NCBI RefSeq assembly: GCF_002086695.1
Contig: NZ_MVIH01000001.1
Coordinates: 372,001 to 436,000, forward strand
DNA length: 64,000 bases
Direction of reading: 5' to 3'
DNA from: Mycolicibacterium rhodesiae
GTDB taxonomy: Bacteria; Actinomycetota; Actinomycetes; Mycobacteriales; Mycobacteriaceae
The first letter of the stretch is position 1. Each line of letters starts with the position of its first letter. The translations under genes and the position numbers were made by a program. The notes under the pieces are model-generated. The model searched no databases. It was not told the origin of the DNA and saw nothing but the letters and a program-made list of their open reading frames with translations. Positions 1 to 8,610 of the stretch are shown in pieces.

Positions 1-1
1 C

Positions 2-400
2 TTCGCGCCCGAGAAGGTGCTGCGGCACTGGGAGAGTCCGTTGAGCGGCTACGAAATCCACCACGGCCGGGTATCGCGCTGTGGCGAGGACGGCTGGTTC
101 GACGCCGACGGCGCCGTCCAGGGTTATGTGCGGGGCGCAGTGTTCGGCACGCACTGGCACGGCTTGCTGGACAACGACGAGTTCCGGCGCGGGTGGCTCA
201 CCGCGGCCGCGGCGGCCGCGGGCCGGACCGGTTTCGAGGTCGCGACCGATGTCAGCGTGCCGGCGCGGCGGGACGCCCAGCTCGATCTGATGGCCGATCT
301 GCTGGTCGCCCACCTCGACATACCTGCCCTGTTGTCCCTGATCAGCGGACCTGCGCCGGTGCGTCCGAGGGTGAGCACCCGATTACATCGCCTACCCTGA
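2..400 (+). CDS. cobQ: Cobyric acid synthase CobQ, C-terminal part (cut by window edge)
   Basis: Only the last 132 codons are present, open from base 2. CobQ amidates four side chains of adenosylcobyrinic acid diamide in late cobalamin synthesis, using glutamine and ATP. The fragment is the end of the class I glutamine amidotransferase domain: GYEIHHGR, then VFGTHWHG with the histidine expected of the amidotransferase triad, followed by a helical tail of about 75 residues. Family proteins are about 490-500 residues, so roughly three quarters lies upstream. The other cobalamin genes of the window (chelatase, cobO, cobB, cysG) are about 40 kb away, so this one sits apart. The family call is secure; only the C-terminus can be judged. 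Confidence 0.9.
   Translation, partial: FAPEKVLRHWESPLSGYEIHHGRVSRCGEDGWFDADGAVQGYVRGAVFGTHWHGLLDNDEFRRGWLTAAAAAAGRTGFEVATDVSVPARRDAQLDLMADLLVAHLDIPALLSLISGPAPVRPRVSTRLHRLP
393..398 (+). promoter_or_regulatory. Putative leaderless -10 element (TACCCT)
   Basis: TACCCT ends 6 nt before the lipoprotein ATG at 405 and overlaps the end of cobQ. It fits the TANNNT hexamer of mycobacterial leaderless promoters, and I see no Shine-Dalgarno sequence in front of this start. Confidence 0.35.
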
Positions 401-404
401 ACTC

Positions 405-1076
405 ATGTCGGGTCGGGCAGTTCTGGTCGCCGCGTCGGCGGCTGCGGTCCTGGTCGTCGCCGGTTGCGGCTCGACGGTGTCGGGCACCGCGACGTGGCCG
501 GGCGCCACGCTCGAGAAGGCCACGCTGGCGCCCGCCGATTTCCCGCCCGGCGTGCAGTACGACCGCATCGTCGAGCAACTCGGTCAGCCTGACAACACCG
601 GTAGTCCGCCGTCGATGCGGTCGCGACCGGACGGCTGCGCGAACGCGCTGACCAATGTCATCGCCGATTCGGCCGAACGCGGGCCGGGAAGCGCGGCCAA
701 ATACGCGGCCACCTACGACGGCGCGCGCATCGTGATGACGGTGTTGTCGTGGCCCCTGGATCTGGACAGGCTCGAGGCGGCGGCCAGCCGCTGCGCCCAG
801 TTCGAAGCCTACTTCGACGCCCGCAGCAAGGGCATCCCGATCACCACCACCGAACTTCCCGGCTTGAGTGACGATGCGCTGGCATATCAGCAAACGATGC
901 AGCTGATGGGTTCGGCCAGTAGTGTTTACATGGCGTTCCAGAATGTGGGCCGGTACGGAGTTTTCGGAATCGCTTTTCCCACACCTGATCCCAGCATCGA
1001 TGCCAAAGCGTCTCTGCCGCAGACATTCCTGGACGTGTTTGCCAAACAAGCTGTCAAGATCCGTAACGCGATCTGA
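405..1076 (+). CDS. Mycobacterial lipoprotein of unknown function
   Basis: 223 residues. The N-terminus is a lipoprotein signal: a short basic start, an Ala/Val-rich hydrophobic run, then lipobox VAGC with the acylated cysteine at residue 21. The next residues (GSTVSGTATWPG) resemble the linker of many mycobacterial Lpp/Lpq lipoproteins. The rest is a soluble extracytoplasmic domain with two internal cysteines (DGC near 71 and RC near 129) that could pair. It resembles the small sensor-like or DUF5642-type lipoproteins of mycobacteria, but I cannot name a ligand. The start was chosen at the ATG that gives a complete signal peptide. It lies just after cobQ with no obvious functional link. Confidence 0.75.
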   Translation: MSGRAVLVAASAAAVLVVAGCGSTVSGTATWPGATLEKATLAPADFPPGVQYDRIVEQLGQPDNTGSPPSMRSRPDGCANALTNVIADSAERGPGSAAKYAATYDGARIVMTVLSWPLDLDRLEAAASRCAQFEAYFDARSKGIPITTTELPGLSDDALAYQQTMQLMGSASSVYMAFQNVGRYGVFGIAFPTPDPSIDAKASLPQTFLDVFAKQAVKIRNAI

Positions 1077-1125
1077 GGAGATGAGGAACCCTGCGGAAAC
1101 TGCCTCGGGCCCCCCGCATTCGCAG

Positions 1126-1131
1126 TAACGT
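1126..1131 (+). promoter_or_regulatory. Putative leaderless -10 element (TAACGT)
   Basis: TAACGT lies 6 nt before the ATG at 1138 and no Shine-Dalgarno sequence is visible, so the following gene may be transcribed from its start codon. Confidence 0.35.
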
Positions 1132-1137
1132 GGCGAA

Positions 1138-1701
1138 ATGCCTTCGACGATGGTGACTGTCGACGGGTTCCCCGTCCCGGTCAGCGTGACCGGACCGGAG
1201 AAGGGCCCCTATGTCGTCTTGCTGGGCGCAGCCCAGCACGCACCGGCTGCCTATGACGGCGTCTGTCAGCGCTTGCACACGGCGTCGGTCCGCACGGTCG
1301 TCATCGGCGCCGACCCTCGGCTACATCCCAAAGCGGTCATCGGCATTCTCGACGCCCTCGACGTCCGGTGGGGAATCCTGGTGGGGGACCGGGCGGGCGC
1401 CGAACTCGCGTGGGAATTGGCGGCCACCCGGCTCGACCGGTTCACCGGCCTGGTCGTGATCGACCGCGGACATCCGCGCGTTCCGGACCAGAACGGGGTA
1501 GTCCGCGACGAAGACTGCCCGCCGGTGGAGGTCAACACCACCGCGCTGGTCAGTACCCCTGCGGCCCGGGCCTTGGCCAGGGCCAGTCAGCGCTACGTGT
1601 ACAGCGACTACCGGATGGTCGAGTTCACCGGCAGGCGCAATGCCGCCGAGTCCACCGCGCAGCTGGCCGCGGAGATCGTGTTACGCACCAGCACCTGGTG
1701 A
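1138..1701 (+). CDS. Short alpha/beta-hydrolase-fold protein lacking the catalytic serine
   Basis: 187 residues. The strand-helix pattern is that of an alpha/beta hydrolase: an early strand GPYVVLLG with a following AAQHAPAAYDGV loop, then a VRWGILVGDRAGAELAWELA elbow region. At the elbow the usual G-x-S-x-G reads G-D-R-A-G, so the nucleophile is arginine, and I see no convincing catalytic acid or histidine near the C-terminus. It is also shorter than normal members (250-300 residues). It is probably a non-catalytic binding or scaffold protein, or one with altered chemistry. It ends 2 nt from the convergent osmolyte gene. Confidence 0.6.
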   Translation: MPSTMVTVDGFPVPVSVTGPEKGPYVVLLGAAQHAPAAYDGVCQRLHTASVRTVVIGADPRLHPKAVIGILDALDVRWGILVGDRAGAELAWELAATRLDRFTGLVVIDRGHPRVPDQNGVVRDEDCPPVEVNTTALVSTPAARALARASQRYVYSDYRMVEFTGRRNAAESTAQLAAEIVLRTSTW

Positions 1702-1703
1702 AT

Positions 1704-3473
1704 CTAACGAGGCGGCGCGTCGGTCGCTTCCTGAGGAGTCCACGCTTGCGGTAGACCCGGCTGTCCCGGGAAGAGGAAGTCGACGAAAGCCTGTGCGGTG
1801 GGCTGTGGCTGGTGATTGGCCAGCCCGGGTCGCTCGTTGGCTTCGATGAACACGTACTCGTCGCGGGTCACGTCGGGCACCAGGAGATCGATGCCGGTGA
1901 CCGGGATACCGATCGCGTCGGCCGCCACCACGGCGACCCGGCACAACTCGGGATGCACGATGGCAGTCACATCGTGAATGGTGCCGCCCTGGTGCAGGTT
2001 TGCGGTCTTGCGCACGCGCAGCCGCTCGCCTTCGGGAAGAACGTCGTCAAACGACCAACCGGCCTCGGCGACAGTCGCTTCGGTGACCTCGTCGAGCGGG
2101 ATACGCGATTCGCCACCGGTGGCCGCGGCACGGCGGCGGCTCTGGGTCTCGATGAGCTCCCGGACGGTGTGTTCGCCGGTGCCGACGATCTCGGCCGGTT
2201 TGCGTAGTGCGGCCGCGACGACTTTGCCGTCGATGACCACCAGGCGAAGATCGTCGCCGCCGGCGCGTTGTTCGATCAGCACTTCGGGGTGCTGTTCACG
2301 GGCGCGGGCCAGGGCGGCGTCCAGCGCTTCGGGGCTGTCGATCCCGACGGTGATGCCTTTGCCCTGCTCGCCGCGGGTCGGTTTGACGACGACGTCGCCG
2401 ACCTCGGCCAGGAAGGCGTGGTCCTCGTGGTCGAAGGTGGCCAGCCGGCCGCGTGGCACGACGATGCCGGCCTCGGACACGATGCGACGGGTCAGTCGCT
2501 TGTCGTCGCACCGGCTCATCGCGACTGCGGAGGTGTATTCGCTCAACGACTCTCGCGTCACAACGCTGCGGCCGCCGTAGGACAGTCTCATCTCACCGGT
2601 TTCGGCGTCGAGGACCTCGATCCGGATCCCGCGGCGCATGGCCTCGTCGGCGATGATGCGCGCGTAGGGGTTCAGATCGTCGACAGTCTCGGACGCCGGG
2701 GTGAACAGCGGCTCGTTGATCGCGTTCTTGCGTTTGACGGCCAGCACCGGGACGCGCTGGAAGCCGAGCTTCTCGTACAGCGCGATTGCGGCCTCGTTGT
2801 CGTAGGCCACCGAGAGGTCCAGGTAGGCGCGGCCGCGCCGGCGGAAGACGGCGGCCAGGGTGCGGGTCAGCGATGCCCCGATGCCGGGCAGGCTGGCGGT
2901 CGGGTCGACGGCGAGTGACCACAGGCTGGAGCCGTCCTCGGGATCGTTGAACAGCCGCTTGTGGTCGACGCCGGTGACCGTTCCGACCACAGACCCGTCG
3001 TCGTCGCGCACCGCGACGAGGTACTCCACCGCGTCGCGGTGCAGGTGGTTGTTCCAGATCAGTTCGGTGGGAGCGGGGACCATGCCGCACCGCACGTACA
3101 CCCGGTTCATCTCGTCGGCCTCGGCCTGATCGCGCAGCGGGCGCACGGTGAACCCGGCGGGTGTCGGAACGTCGGGGTCGTCGGGGTGCAGCCGCCAGCG
3201 GTAGGTGTGGCTGGGGTCGATGAACAGCTCAGCAGGCGACTTGGCCACCAGCACATGCGATTCGCGGGCGTAGATGCAGATGTCGCGCCTGCCCTGCTCC
3301 TCCTGCTGCAGCACCGCGGCAAGCTTGTCGGGGTTTTCGAAGGTCTGGCCGAAAATCAATCGGCCCCAACCCAATTCGAGGACGGTGTCGTCCGACATCT
3401 CGCGGACCAGGTCTTCGGGCGAGGCCTCGTGCAGGCTCATCGTGATGGCCTCGGTGTGCGACGAGGTGCTCAT
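1704..3473 (-). CDS. ngg: N-acetylglutaminylglutamine synthetase (GNAT plus ATP-grasp)
   Basis: 589 residues. It makes N-acetylglutaminylglutamine, precursor of the dipeptide osmolyte N-acetylglutaminylglutamine amide (NAGGN). The first half holds a GNAT acetyltransferase fold (about residues 100-270; AYLDLSVAYDNEAAIALYEKLGF is the typical acetyl-CoA end). The second half is an ATP-grasp ligase (about 310-580; KPTRGEQGKGITVGI nucleotide loop and EANERPGL metal-binding end). Acetylation and peptide-bond formation are thus in one chain, as known for this family. Its ATG at 3473 overlaps the TGA of the upstream amidotransferase (ATGA), indicating translational coupling. The M42-type peptidase often found with NAGGN genes elsewhere is not in the window. 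Confidence 0.88.
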   Translation of the reverse strand: MSTSSHTEAITMSLHEASPEDLVREMSDDTVLELGWGRLIFGQTFENPDKLAAVLQQEEQGRRDICIYARESHVLVAKSPAELFIDPSHTYRWRLHPDDPDVPTPAGFTVRPLRDQAEADEMNRVYVRCGMVPAPTELIWNNHLHRDAVEYLVAVRDDDGSVVGTVTGVDHKRLFNDPEDGSSLWSLAVDPTASLPGIGASLTRTLAAVFRRRGRAYLDLSVAYDNEAAIALYEKLGFQRVPVLAVKRKNAINEPLFTPASETVDDLNPYARIIADEAMRRGIRIEVLDAETGEMRLSYGGRSVVTRESLSEYTSAVAMSRCDDKRLTRRIVSEAGIVVPRGRLATFDHEDHAFLAEVGDVVVKPTRGEQGKGITVGIDSPEALDAALARAREQHPEVLIEQRAGGDDLRLVVIDGKVVAAALRKPAEIVGTGEHTVRELIETQSRRRAAATGGESRIPLDEVTEATVAEAGWSFDDVLPEGERLRVRKTANLHQGGTIHDVTAIVHPELCRVAVVAADAIGIPVTGIDLLVPDVTRDEYVFIEANERPGLANHQPQPTAQAFVDFLFPGQPGLPQAWTPQEATDAPPR

Positions 3474-5278
3474 GCGGCCGGCCCCGTGATGCCGTGCTGC
3501 TGTAGCCATAGCTCGAGGAGTCCGATCTGCCAGAGCTCGTTGCCGCGCAGCGGGGTGAGCCGTCCGTTGGGGTCGGCCAGCAGCCGCTCGACAGCCTCGG
3601 GCCGGAACAGGCCGCGTTCCTTGGCCTGGGGCGCGTATAGCGCGTCGCGGACCATCTCCAGGTACGGGCCTTCCAGGTGGGTGAGCGCGGGCACCGGGAA
3701 GTAACCCTTCGGCCGGTCGATCACCTCGGCCGGAATCACCTGGCGGGCAGCCTCTTTCAGCACACCCTTACCGCCGTGGGCGGTCTTGAGCTCGGGCGGG
3801 CAGGTCGCCGCCAGTTCCACCAGATCGTGGTCAAGGAAGGGCACCCGGCCCTCCAGCCCCCACGCCATCGTCATGTTGTCGACGCGCTTGACCGGGTCGT
3901 CGACCAGCATCACGGTGGTGTCCAGTCGCAGTGCGCGGTCCACGCCGGTCTGCGCGCCGGGCTGGGCGAAGTGCTCGGCGACGAACGACAGGCTGGGATC
4001 GTCACGGCCGCTGAGCCGGTCGTCGGCGAGCAGCGCGGCCACGCCGTCGTGGTCGCGATCGAAGAACGCTCCGCGGTAGCGCGCGACGGAACCGTCGACA
4101 CTGGCCGCGTCCGGCTCGGCCATCGGGGGATACCAGTGGTAGCCGGCGAACACCTCGTCGGCGCCCTGGCCGGACTGAACCACCTTGACGTGCTTGGCGA
4201 CCTCCTGGCTCAGCAGGTAGAACGCGACGCAGTCATGGGAGACCATCGGCTCACTCATCGCGCCGATCGCGCCCTGCAGTGCAGGCAGCATCCGCGCGGT
4301 GTCGATACGGATCTGGTGGTGGTCGGTGTCGAAACGCTCGGCCACGATGTCGGAGTAGACGAACTCGTCACCCTTGACGCCGCCGACCGACTCGAAACCG
4401 ATGGAGAAGGTCTTCAGTCCATGCTGGCCTGCTTCGGCGAGCAGGCCGACGATCAAGCTCGAGTCCACCCCGCCCGAGAGCAGGCAGCCGACCGGCACGT
4501 CGGCGACGAGGCGACGCTTCACGGCGGCCCGCAGCGACTCGAGAACCGCGTCCTCCCAATCTCGCTCGCTCCAGTCCGACCGGTCCGTGCGACGGCTGAA
4601 ATCCGGTGCCCAGTAGGTGATCTCACGTCGCTTGCCGTCAGGCTCGATGGCCAGCAGGGTGCCGGGGGAGAGCTTGCGGACACCGCACAGAATGGTGCGC
4701 GGGGCCGGAACCACCGAATGGAAGGTCAGGTAGTGGTGCAGCGCGATCGGGTCGATGCGGGTATCGACGCCACCGCCGGCCAGCAGGGCGGGCAATGACG
4801 ACGCGAACCGGATGCGGTGGGAATCTTCGCTGATGTACAGCGGTTTGATGCCCAACCGGTCGCGACCGAGCAGCACGCGGCCGCTGTCACGTTCGGTGAT
4901 CGCGAACGCGAACATCCCGTAGAGCCGGTCGACGAACCGGTCGCCCCAGTGGTGATAGGCCTTGAGCAACACCTCGGTGTCGCTCTGGGAGAAGAAGCGG
5001 TAGCCGTGACCGGCGAGCTCGTCGCGCAGGGCTTCATAGTTGTAGATGCAGCCGTTCCAGGCGATGGTCAGTCCGAGCTCCGCATCGACCATGGGCTGGG
5101 CGCCGGCCTGGGACAGATCGATGATCTTGAGCCGACGGTGGCCGAGCGCAACCCGGCCTTGAGACCACACACCCGACGCGTCCGGCCCGCGGGGCTCCAT
5201 CGTCTCCGCCATCGCAGCCACCGCGGCCACATCGGGGGCCTGATTGTCGAGACGGACTTCACCCGCCGCTCCACACAT
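3470..5278 (-). CDS. asnO: N-acetylglutaminylglutamine amidotransferase (asparagine synthase-like)
   Basis: 602 residues. It amidates the dipeptide from the following gene to give NAGGN, an osmoprotectant. The start is Met-Cys-Gly-Ala, so after Met removal Cys2 is the glutaminase nucleophile of a class II amidotransferase domain (about residues 2-215). The C-terminal synthetase domain has the PP-loop SGGVDSS that binds ATP pyrophosphate. The overall form is that of AsnB, but the neighbour (GNAT/ATP-grasp synthetase, 4-nt overlap) points to the NAGGN paralogue rather than plain asparagine synthesis. It is transcribed first in the pair, and the intrinsic terminator of the next operon lies about 90 nt upstream. 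Confidence 0.88.
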   Translation of the reverse strand: MCGAAGEVRLDNQAPDVAAVAAMAETMEPRGPDASGVWSQGRVALGHRRLKIIDLSQAGAQPMVDAELGLTIAWNGCIYNYEALRDELAGHGYRFFSQSDTEVLLKAYHHWGDRFVDRLYGMFAFAITERDSGRVLLGRDRLGIKPLYISEDSHRIRFASSLPALLAGGGVDTRIDPIALHHYLTFHSVVPAPRTILCGVRKLSPGTLLAIEPDGKRREITYWAPDFSRRTDRSDWSERDWEDAVLESLRAAVKRRLVADVPVGCLLSGGVDSSLIVGLLAEAGQHGLKTFSIGFESVGGVKGDEFVYSDIVAERFDTDHHQIRIDTARMLPALQGAIGAMSEPMVSHDCVAFYLLSQEVAKHVKVVQSGQGADEVFAGYHWYPPMAEPDAASVDGSVARYRGAFFDRDHDGVAALLADDRLSGRDDPSLSFVAEHFAQPGAQTGVDRALRLDTTVMLVDDPVKRVDNMTMAWGLEGRVPFLDHDLVELAATCPPELKTAHGGKGVLKEAARQVIPAEVIDRPKGYFPVPALTHLEGPYLEMVRDALYAPQAKERGLFRPEAVERLLADPNGRLTPLRGNELWQIGLLELWLQQHGITGPAA

Positions 5279-5370
5279 CGTTCCCGACCAATCCCGTCTG
5301 TTTCGCTGTTCTCGGCGTTCCTATTTACCCCCGACGAACGAGTCTTAACCGGACCGAGACGGTCCTCACA

Positions 5371-5408
5371 AAAACCGCGCCCCTCGGCCTGGGGCACGAG
5401 GGGCGCGG
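5371..5408 (-). terminator. Intrinsic terminator after the APC permease gene
   Basis: A perfect 12-bp stem (CCGCGCCCCTCG at 5375-5386, its complement at 5397-5408) encloses a 10-nt loop. On the minus strand the stem is followed by a run of T (the A run at 5370-5374 of the plus strand). It sits about 40 nt past the permease stop codon and isolates it from asnO. Confidence 0.8.
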
Positions 5409-5450
5409 GGCCCGCCTCACGGAGGGCCTGGGGTGTGGTCTCCTGCAGTG

Positions 5451-7022
5451 TTAGGAAACCCCCTCCAGTTCTTCACCGGTGAGGTCGATTTGCCGCACCG
5501 GCCCGGTGAACCAGTTCTTCACCGACGCGTGCCAGTAGATGTACAGCAGGATCAGCACGCCGCCGACGACCAACGGGGTGTAATTCACGAACTTCCACTC
5601 GAAGCTGGCGTCCCAGGGGGCGCCGCCGAGCGAGGTGGGAAACATCGCGATGATCGAGGTGATGATGATCTCGGCCAACGCCAGGGGTGCCATCCACTTG
5701 TGGTGCCCCCGCAGGTTCCATTTGCCCAGGGGGAATGAGTCGCCGGCTTTCCAGCGGTAGTAGATCGGCACCGCGAAGCACAGATAGAGGCCGACCACCC
5801 CGATCGAGACGACGGCGAAGAAGGCGATCGGCACCGGGGCGCCATTGATGTCCACCTGGACCAGGGCGGGCAGCGTCAGGATGGCCGCGATCGCCGCGGT
5901 GATCATGACGGCGTTGGCGGGCACTTTCTTCGCGCTGAGTTTGGACCACAGCTGGTGGCCGGGCACCGCCCGGTCGCGGCTGAATGCGAACAGCATGCGC
6001 GAGGCGCTGGTCTGGCACGCCGTGGTGCAGAACAGCTGGCCCGCGGTGGAGATCAACAGCACGATCGCCACCCACTTGGAGTCCATCGCCTGGCTGAAGA
6101 TGGTGGCGACGGCGCCGCCGCCCTTGGTGACGCCGTCGACGTCCTGCACGGCGAACAGGAAGCTCAGAAGCAGGATCCAGCCGCCGATCGTGGAATAGAA
6201 GATCGACCGCCAGATGCCTTTCGCCGCGCCATCGGCCGCACTCTTGGTCTCCTCGGACAAGTGCGCCGACGCGTCGTAGCCGGTGATCGTGTACTGGGTC
6301 AGGATCGCCGACATCGGGAGTACGAACAGCAGGAAGCCGAAGCCGGAGGTGGACCCGCCGAAGAAGCCGGTGTTGTTGACCGTGGTGGCGAACACCGTGG
6401 AGAAGCTGGCGTGCTGGGCGGGGATCAGCCACAGGATGACGATCACCGCGGCGGCGCCGATGACGTGCCACCAGACCGAGATGTTGTTGATCACGGCCAG
6501 CAGGTGACTGGAGAAGATGTTGATGGTCGCGACGATCACCAGGATGACCAGGAACATGATGAAGGTCCTGGTCAGGCTGTAGCCGGCCAGCCAGCTCTCG
6601 CTGAAGGTGCCCAGCGTCAGGTCAAGGAAGGTCGCCGACCCGTAGGCCACCGAGGCCAGGATCGCGATCAGGCCGATCAGGTTCAGCCAACCGGTGTAGT
6701 ACCCGGCCTTCGGCCCGCCCAGTTTGGCTGCCCACCAGTAGATTCCGCCGGATGTGGGGAAGGCCGACACCAGCTCGGACATGCACAGCCCGATGAGCAG
6801 GATGAAGACCGACAGGATCGGCCAGCCCCAGGCGATCGCCGCCGGGCCGCCGTTGTTCCAGCCGAGGCCGAACGAGGTGAAGCAGCCGGCCAGGATCGAG
6901 ATGATCGAGAACGAGATGGCGAAATTGCTGAAGCCGGACCAGGACCGGTGCAGCTCCTGGGTATACCCGAGGCTGGCGAGGTGTCGTTCGTCGTCGTCGA
7001 GTAGTTCGTGACCCTCTGGCAC
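5451..7022 (-). CDS. APC-superfamily amino acid/amine permease
   Basis: 523 residues with about 12 membrane spans, from LHRSWSGFSNFAISFSIISI to the C-terminal VVGGVLILLYIYWH segment. The SGGIYWWAAKLGG stretch after the third span and the SEETKSAADGAAKGIWRS loop are typical of the amino acid/choline/GABA-type APC branch. It is an inner-membrane proton- or sodium-coupled importer. It is divergent from the glnA4-puuD-aldC operon, so its likely substrate is the amine, polyamine or gamma-aminobutyrate-type compound that operon degrades (inference). I chose the GTG at 7022 because AGGAG lies 5 nt upstream and the product then begins at the normal cytoplasmic tail; an open extension of 41 codons upstream looks non-coding. 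A strong terminator follows. Confidence 0.85.
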   Translation of the reverse strand: MPEGHELLDDDERHLASLGYTQELHRSWSGFSNFAISFSIISILAGCFTSFGLGWNNGGPAAIAWGWPILSVFILLIGLCMSELVSAFPTSGGIYWWAAKLGGPKAGYYTGWLNLIGLIAILASVAYGSATFLDLTLGTFSESWLAGYSLTRTFIMFLVILVIVATINIFSSHLLAVINNISVWWHVIGAAAVIVILWLIPAQHASFSTVFATTVNNTGFFGGSTSGFGFLLFVLPMSAILTQYTITGYDASAHLSEETKSAADGAAKGIWRSIFYSTIGGWILLLSFLFAVQDVDGVTKGGGAVATIFSQAMDSKWVAIVLLISTAGQLFCTTACQTSASRMLFAFSRDRAVPGHQLWSKLSAKKVPANAVMITAAIAAILTLPALVQVDINGAPVPIAFFAVVSIGVVGLYLCFAVPIYYRWKAGDSFPLGKWNLRGHHKWMAPLALAEIIITSIIAMFPTSLGGAPWDASFEWKFVNYTPLVVGGVLILLYIYWHASVKNWFTGPVRQIDLTGEELEGVS

Positions 7023-7082
7023 GGTGTCTCCTTCTGGGCGTGATGACGAAGAGGCGCCCACCGGCGCTCTCCTGAGTAGGGA

Positions 7083-7136
7083 CAATAGAGTGCTATTGGT
7101 CTGGTGTCCTACCTTTGGAGTGACGTTTATGTAAAC
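7083..7136. promoter_or_regulatory. Two inverted repeats in the permease/glnA4 divergent promoter region
   Basis: CAATAG-AGTG-CTATTG (7083-7098) and GTTTA-TG-TAAAC (7125-7136) are the only clear palindromes in the roughly 200 nt between the two divergent starts. The first covers a minus-strand TATTGT that could be the permease -10 hexamer. They are candidate operators for the FadR-type regulator encoded at the end of the operon (11510); binding is untested. Confidence 0.4.
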
Positions 7137-7224
7137 CTGGACCACGACGCCGCCGCGCCGGCGGCATCCAATGGTTGACTTTCCGTCGAATCAACCCGAT
7201 CCCGGGCTATCGAGAGGGGCACGC

Positions 7225-8610
7225 GTGACGCCTGATGGTGCAGGCCGACGCCGGCCAGGTCTGTTGCTGCAGGCCGAGTTGGATGCCATGGTCGCCGCCG
7301 GTGAGATCGACACCGTGATCGTGGCCTTCGCCGACATGCAGGGCCGGTTGACCGGCAAGCGGATCTCGGCCGAGTTGTTCGTCGACGATGTCGCCGCCCA
7401 CGGCGCCGAGTGCTGCAACTACCTGCTGGCGGTGGACGTCGACAACAACACCGTCGGCGGCTACGCGATCTCGAGCTGGGAGACCGGCTACGGCGACATG
7501 GTGATGACGCCGGATTTCAGCACATTGCGCCGCATTCCGTGGCTGCCGGCGACCGCGCTGGTGATGGCCGACCTGTCCTGGACCGACGGCCGGGCGGTGA
7601 GCCAGGCGCCGCGCAGCATCCTGCGCAAGCAGCTCGACCGGCTCGCCGAACGCGATATGTGTGCGGTCGCCGCGACCGAACTCGAGTTCATGGCGTTCGA
7701 CACGGGCTATCGCGACGCGTGGAAGTCCGGTTACCGCGACATGACTCCGGCCACCGACTACAACATCGACTACGCGATGCTGGCGTCGACGCGAATGGAG
7801 CCGCTGTTGCGCGACATCCGGAACGGGATGGCCGGTGCCGGCATGTATTGCGAAGGCGTCAAGGGCGAATGCAACCTCGGCCAGCAGGAGATCGGGTTCC
7901 GGTACGCCGACGCGCTGGTCACCTGCGACAACCACACGATCTACAAGAACGGCGCGAAAGAGATCGCCGATCAGCACGGCAAGAGCCTGACGTTCATGGC
8001 GAAATTCGATGAGCGGGAAGGAAACAGCTGCCACATTCACATCTCGTTCCGCGGCACCGACGGCTCCGCGGTATTTGCCGATGACTCCGACGAACTCGGG
8101 ATGTCGCCGATGTTTCGCAGCTTCGTCGCCGGCCAGCTCGCGACGCTGCGCGAGCTGACGCTGTTCTATGCGCCGAACATCAACTCCTACAAGCGGTTTG
8201 TCGATGGCAGTTTTGCTCCGACCGCGATCGCGTGGGGGATGGACAACCGCACCTGTGCGTTGCGGGTGGTCGGCCACGGGTCCGGTATGCGGATGGAGTG
8301 TCGCGCACCAGGCGGTGACGTCAACCAGTACCTCGCGGTGGCGGCGCTGATCGCCGGCGGGCTGTACGGCATCGACAACGAGCTGGAGCTGCCCGATGCA
8401 GTCGACGGCAATGCCTACACCAGTGGCGCGCAGCGGCTGCCGACCACGCTGGCCGAGGCCGCCGCGTTGTTCGAGGGTTCGACGGTGGCGCGCGAGGTCT
8501 TCGGCGACGACGTCGTCGAGCACTACCTGAACAACGCCCGTGTCGAGCTTGCCGCGTTCAACTCCGCGGTCACCGACTGGGAAAGGGTGCGCGGTTTTGA
8601 GCGGCTCTGA
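7225..8610 (+). CDS. glnA4: GlnA4-type glutamine synthetase-like gamma-glutamyl ligase
   Basis: 461 residues, closely following the M. tuberculosis GlnA4 sequence as I recall it, with the same C-terminal LAAFNSAVTDWERVRGFERL-type end. It has the glutamine synthetase fold with metal/glutamate residues ATELEF, GEC and CHIHIS and the GMDNRTCALRV nucleotide region. Members of this branch join glutamate to amines (ethanolamine or polyamines) rather than to ammonia. The neighbours, a PuuD-type hydrolase and an aldehyde dehydrogenase, reproduce the logic of the gamma-glutamyl (Puu) pathway. GTG at 7225 is preferred because GAGAGGGG precedes it and the length then fits the family; an in-frame TTG/ATG upstream would add about 18 residues. 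The exact amine is not readable. Confidence 0.85.
   Translation: MTPDGAGRRRPGLLLQAELDAMVAAGEIDTVIVAFADMQGRLTGKRISAELFVDDVAAHGAECCNYLLAVDVDNNTVGGYAISSWETGYGDMVMTPDFSTLRRIPWLPATALVMADLSWTDGRAVSQAPRSILRKQLDRLAERDMCAVAATELEFMAFDTGYRDAWKSGYRDMTPATDYNIDYAMLASTRMEPLLRDIRNGMAGAGMYCEGVKGECNLGQQEIGFRYADALVTCDNHTIYKNGAKEIADQHGKSLTFMAKFDEREGNSCHIHISFRGTDGSAVFADDSDELGMSPMFRSFVAGQLATLRELTLFYAPNINSYKRFVDGSFAPTAIAWGMDNRTCALRVVGHGSGMRMECRAPGGDVNQYLAVAALIAGGLYGIDNELELPDAVDGNAYTSGAQRLPTTLAEAAALFEGSTVAREVFGDDVVEHYLNNARVELAAFNSAVTDWERVRGFERL

Noticed and set aside
3563..5482. Long plus-strand frames opposite asnO
   Set aside because: No family features and Val/Gln/His-rich text typical of an antisense frame in GC-rich DNA.
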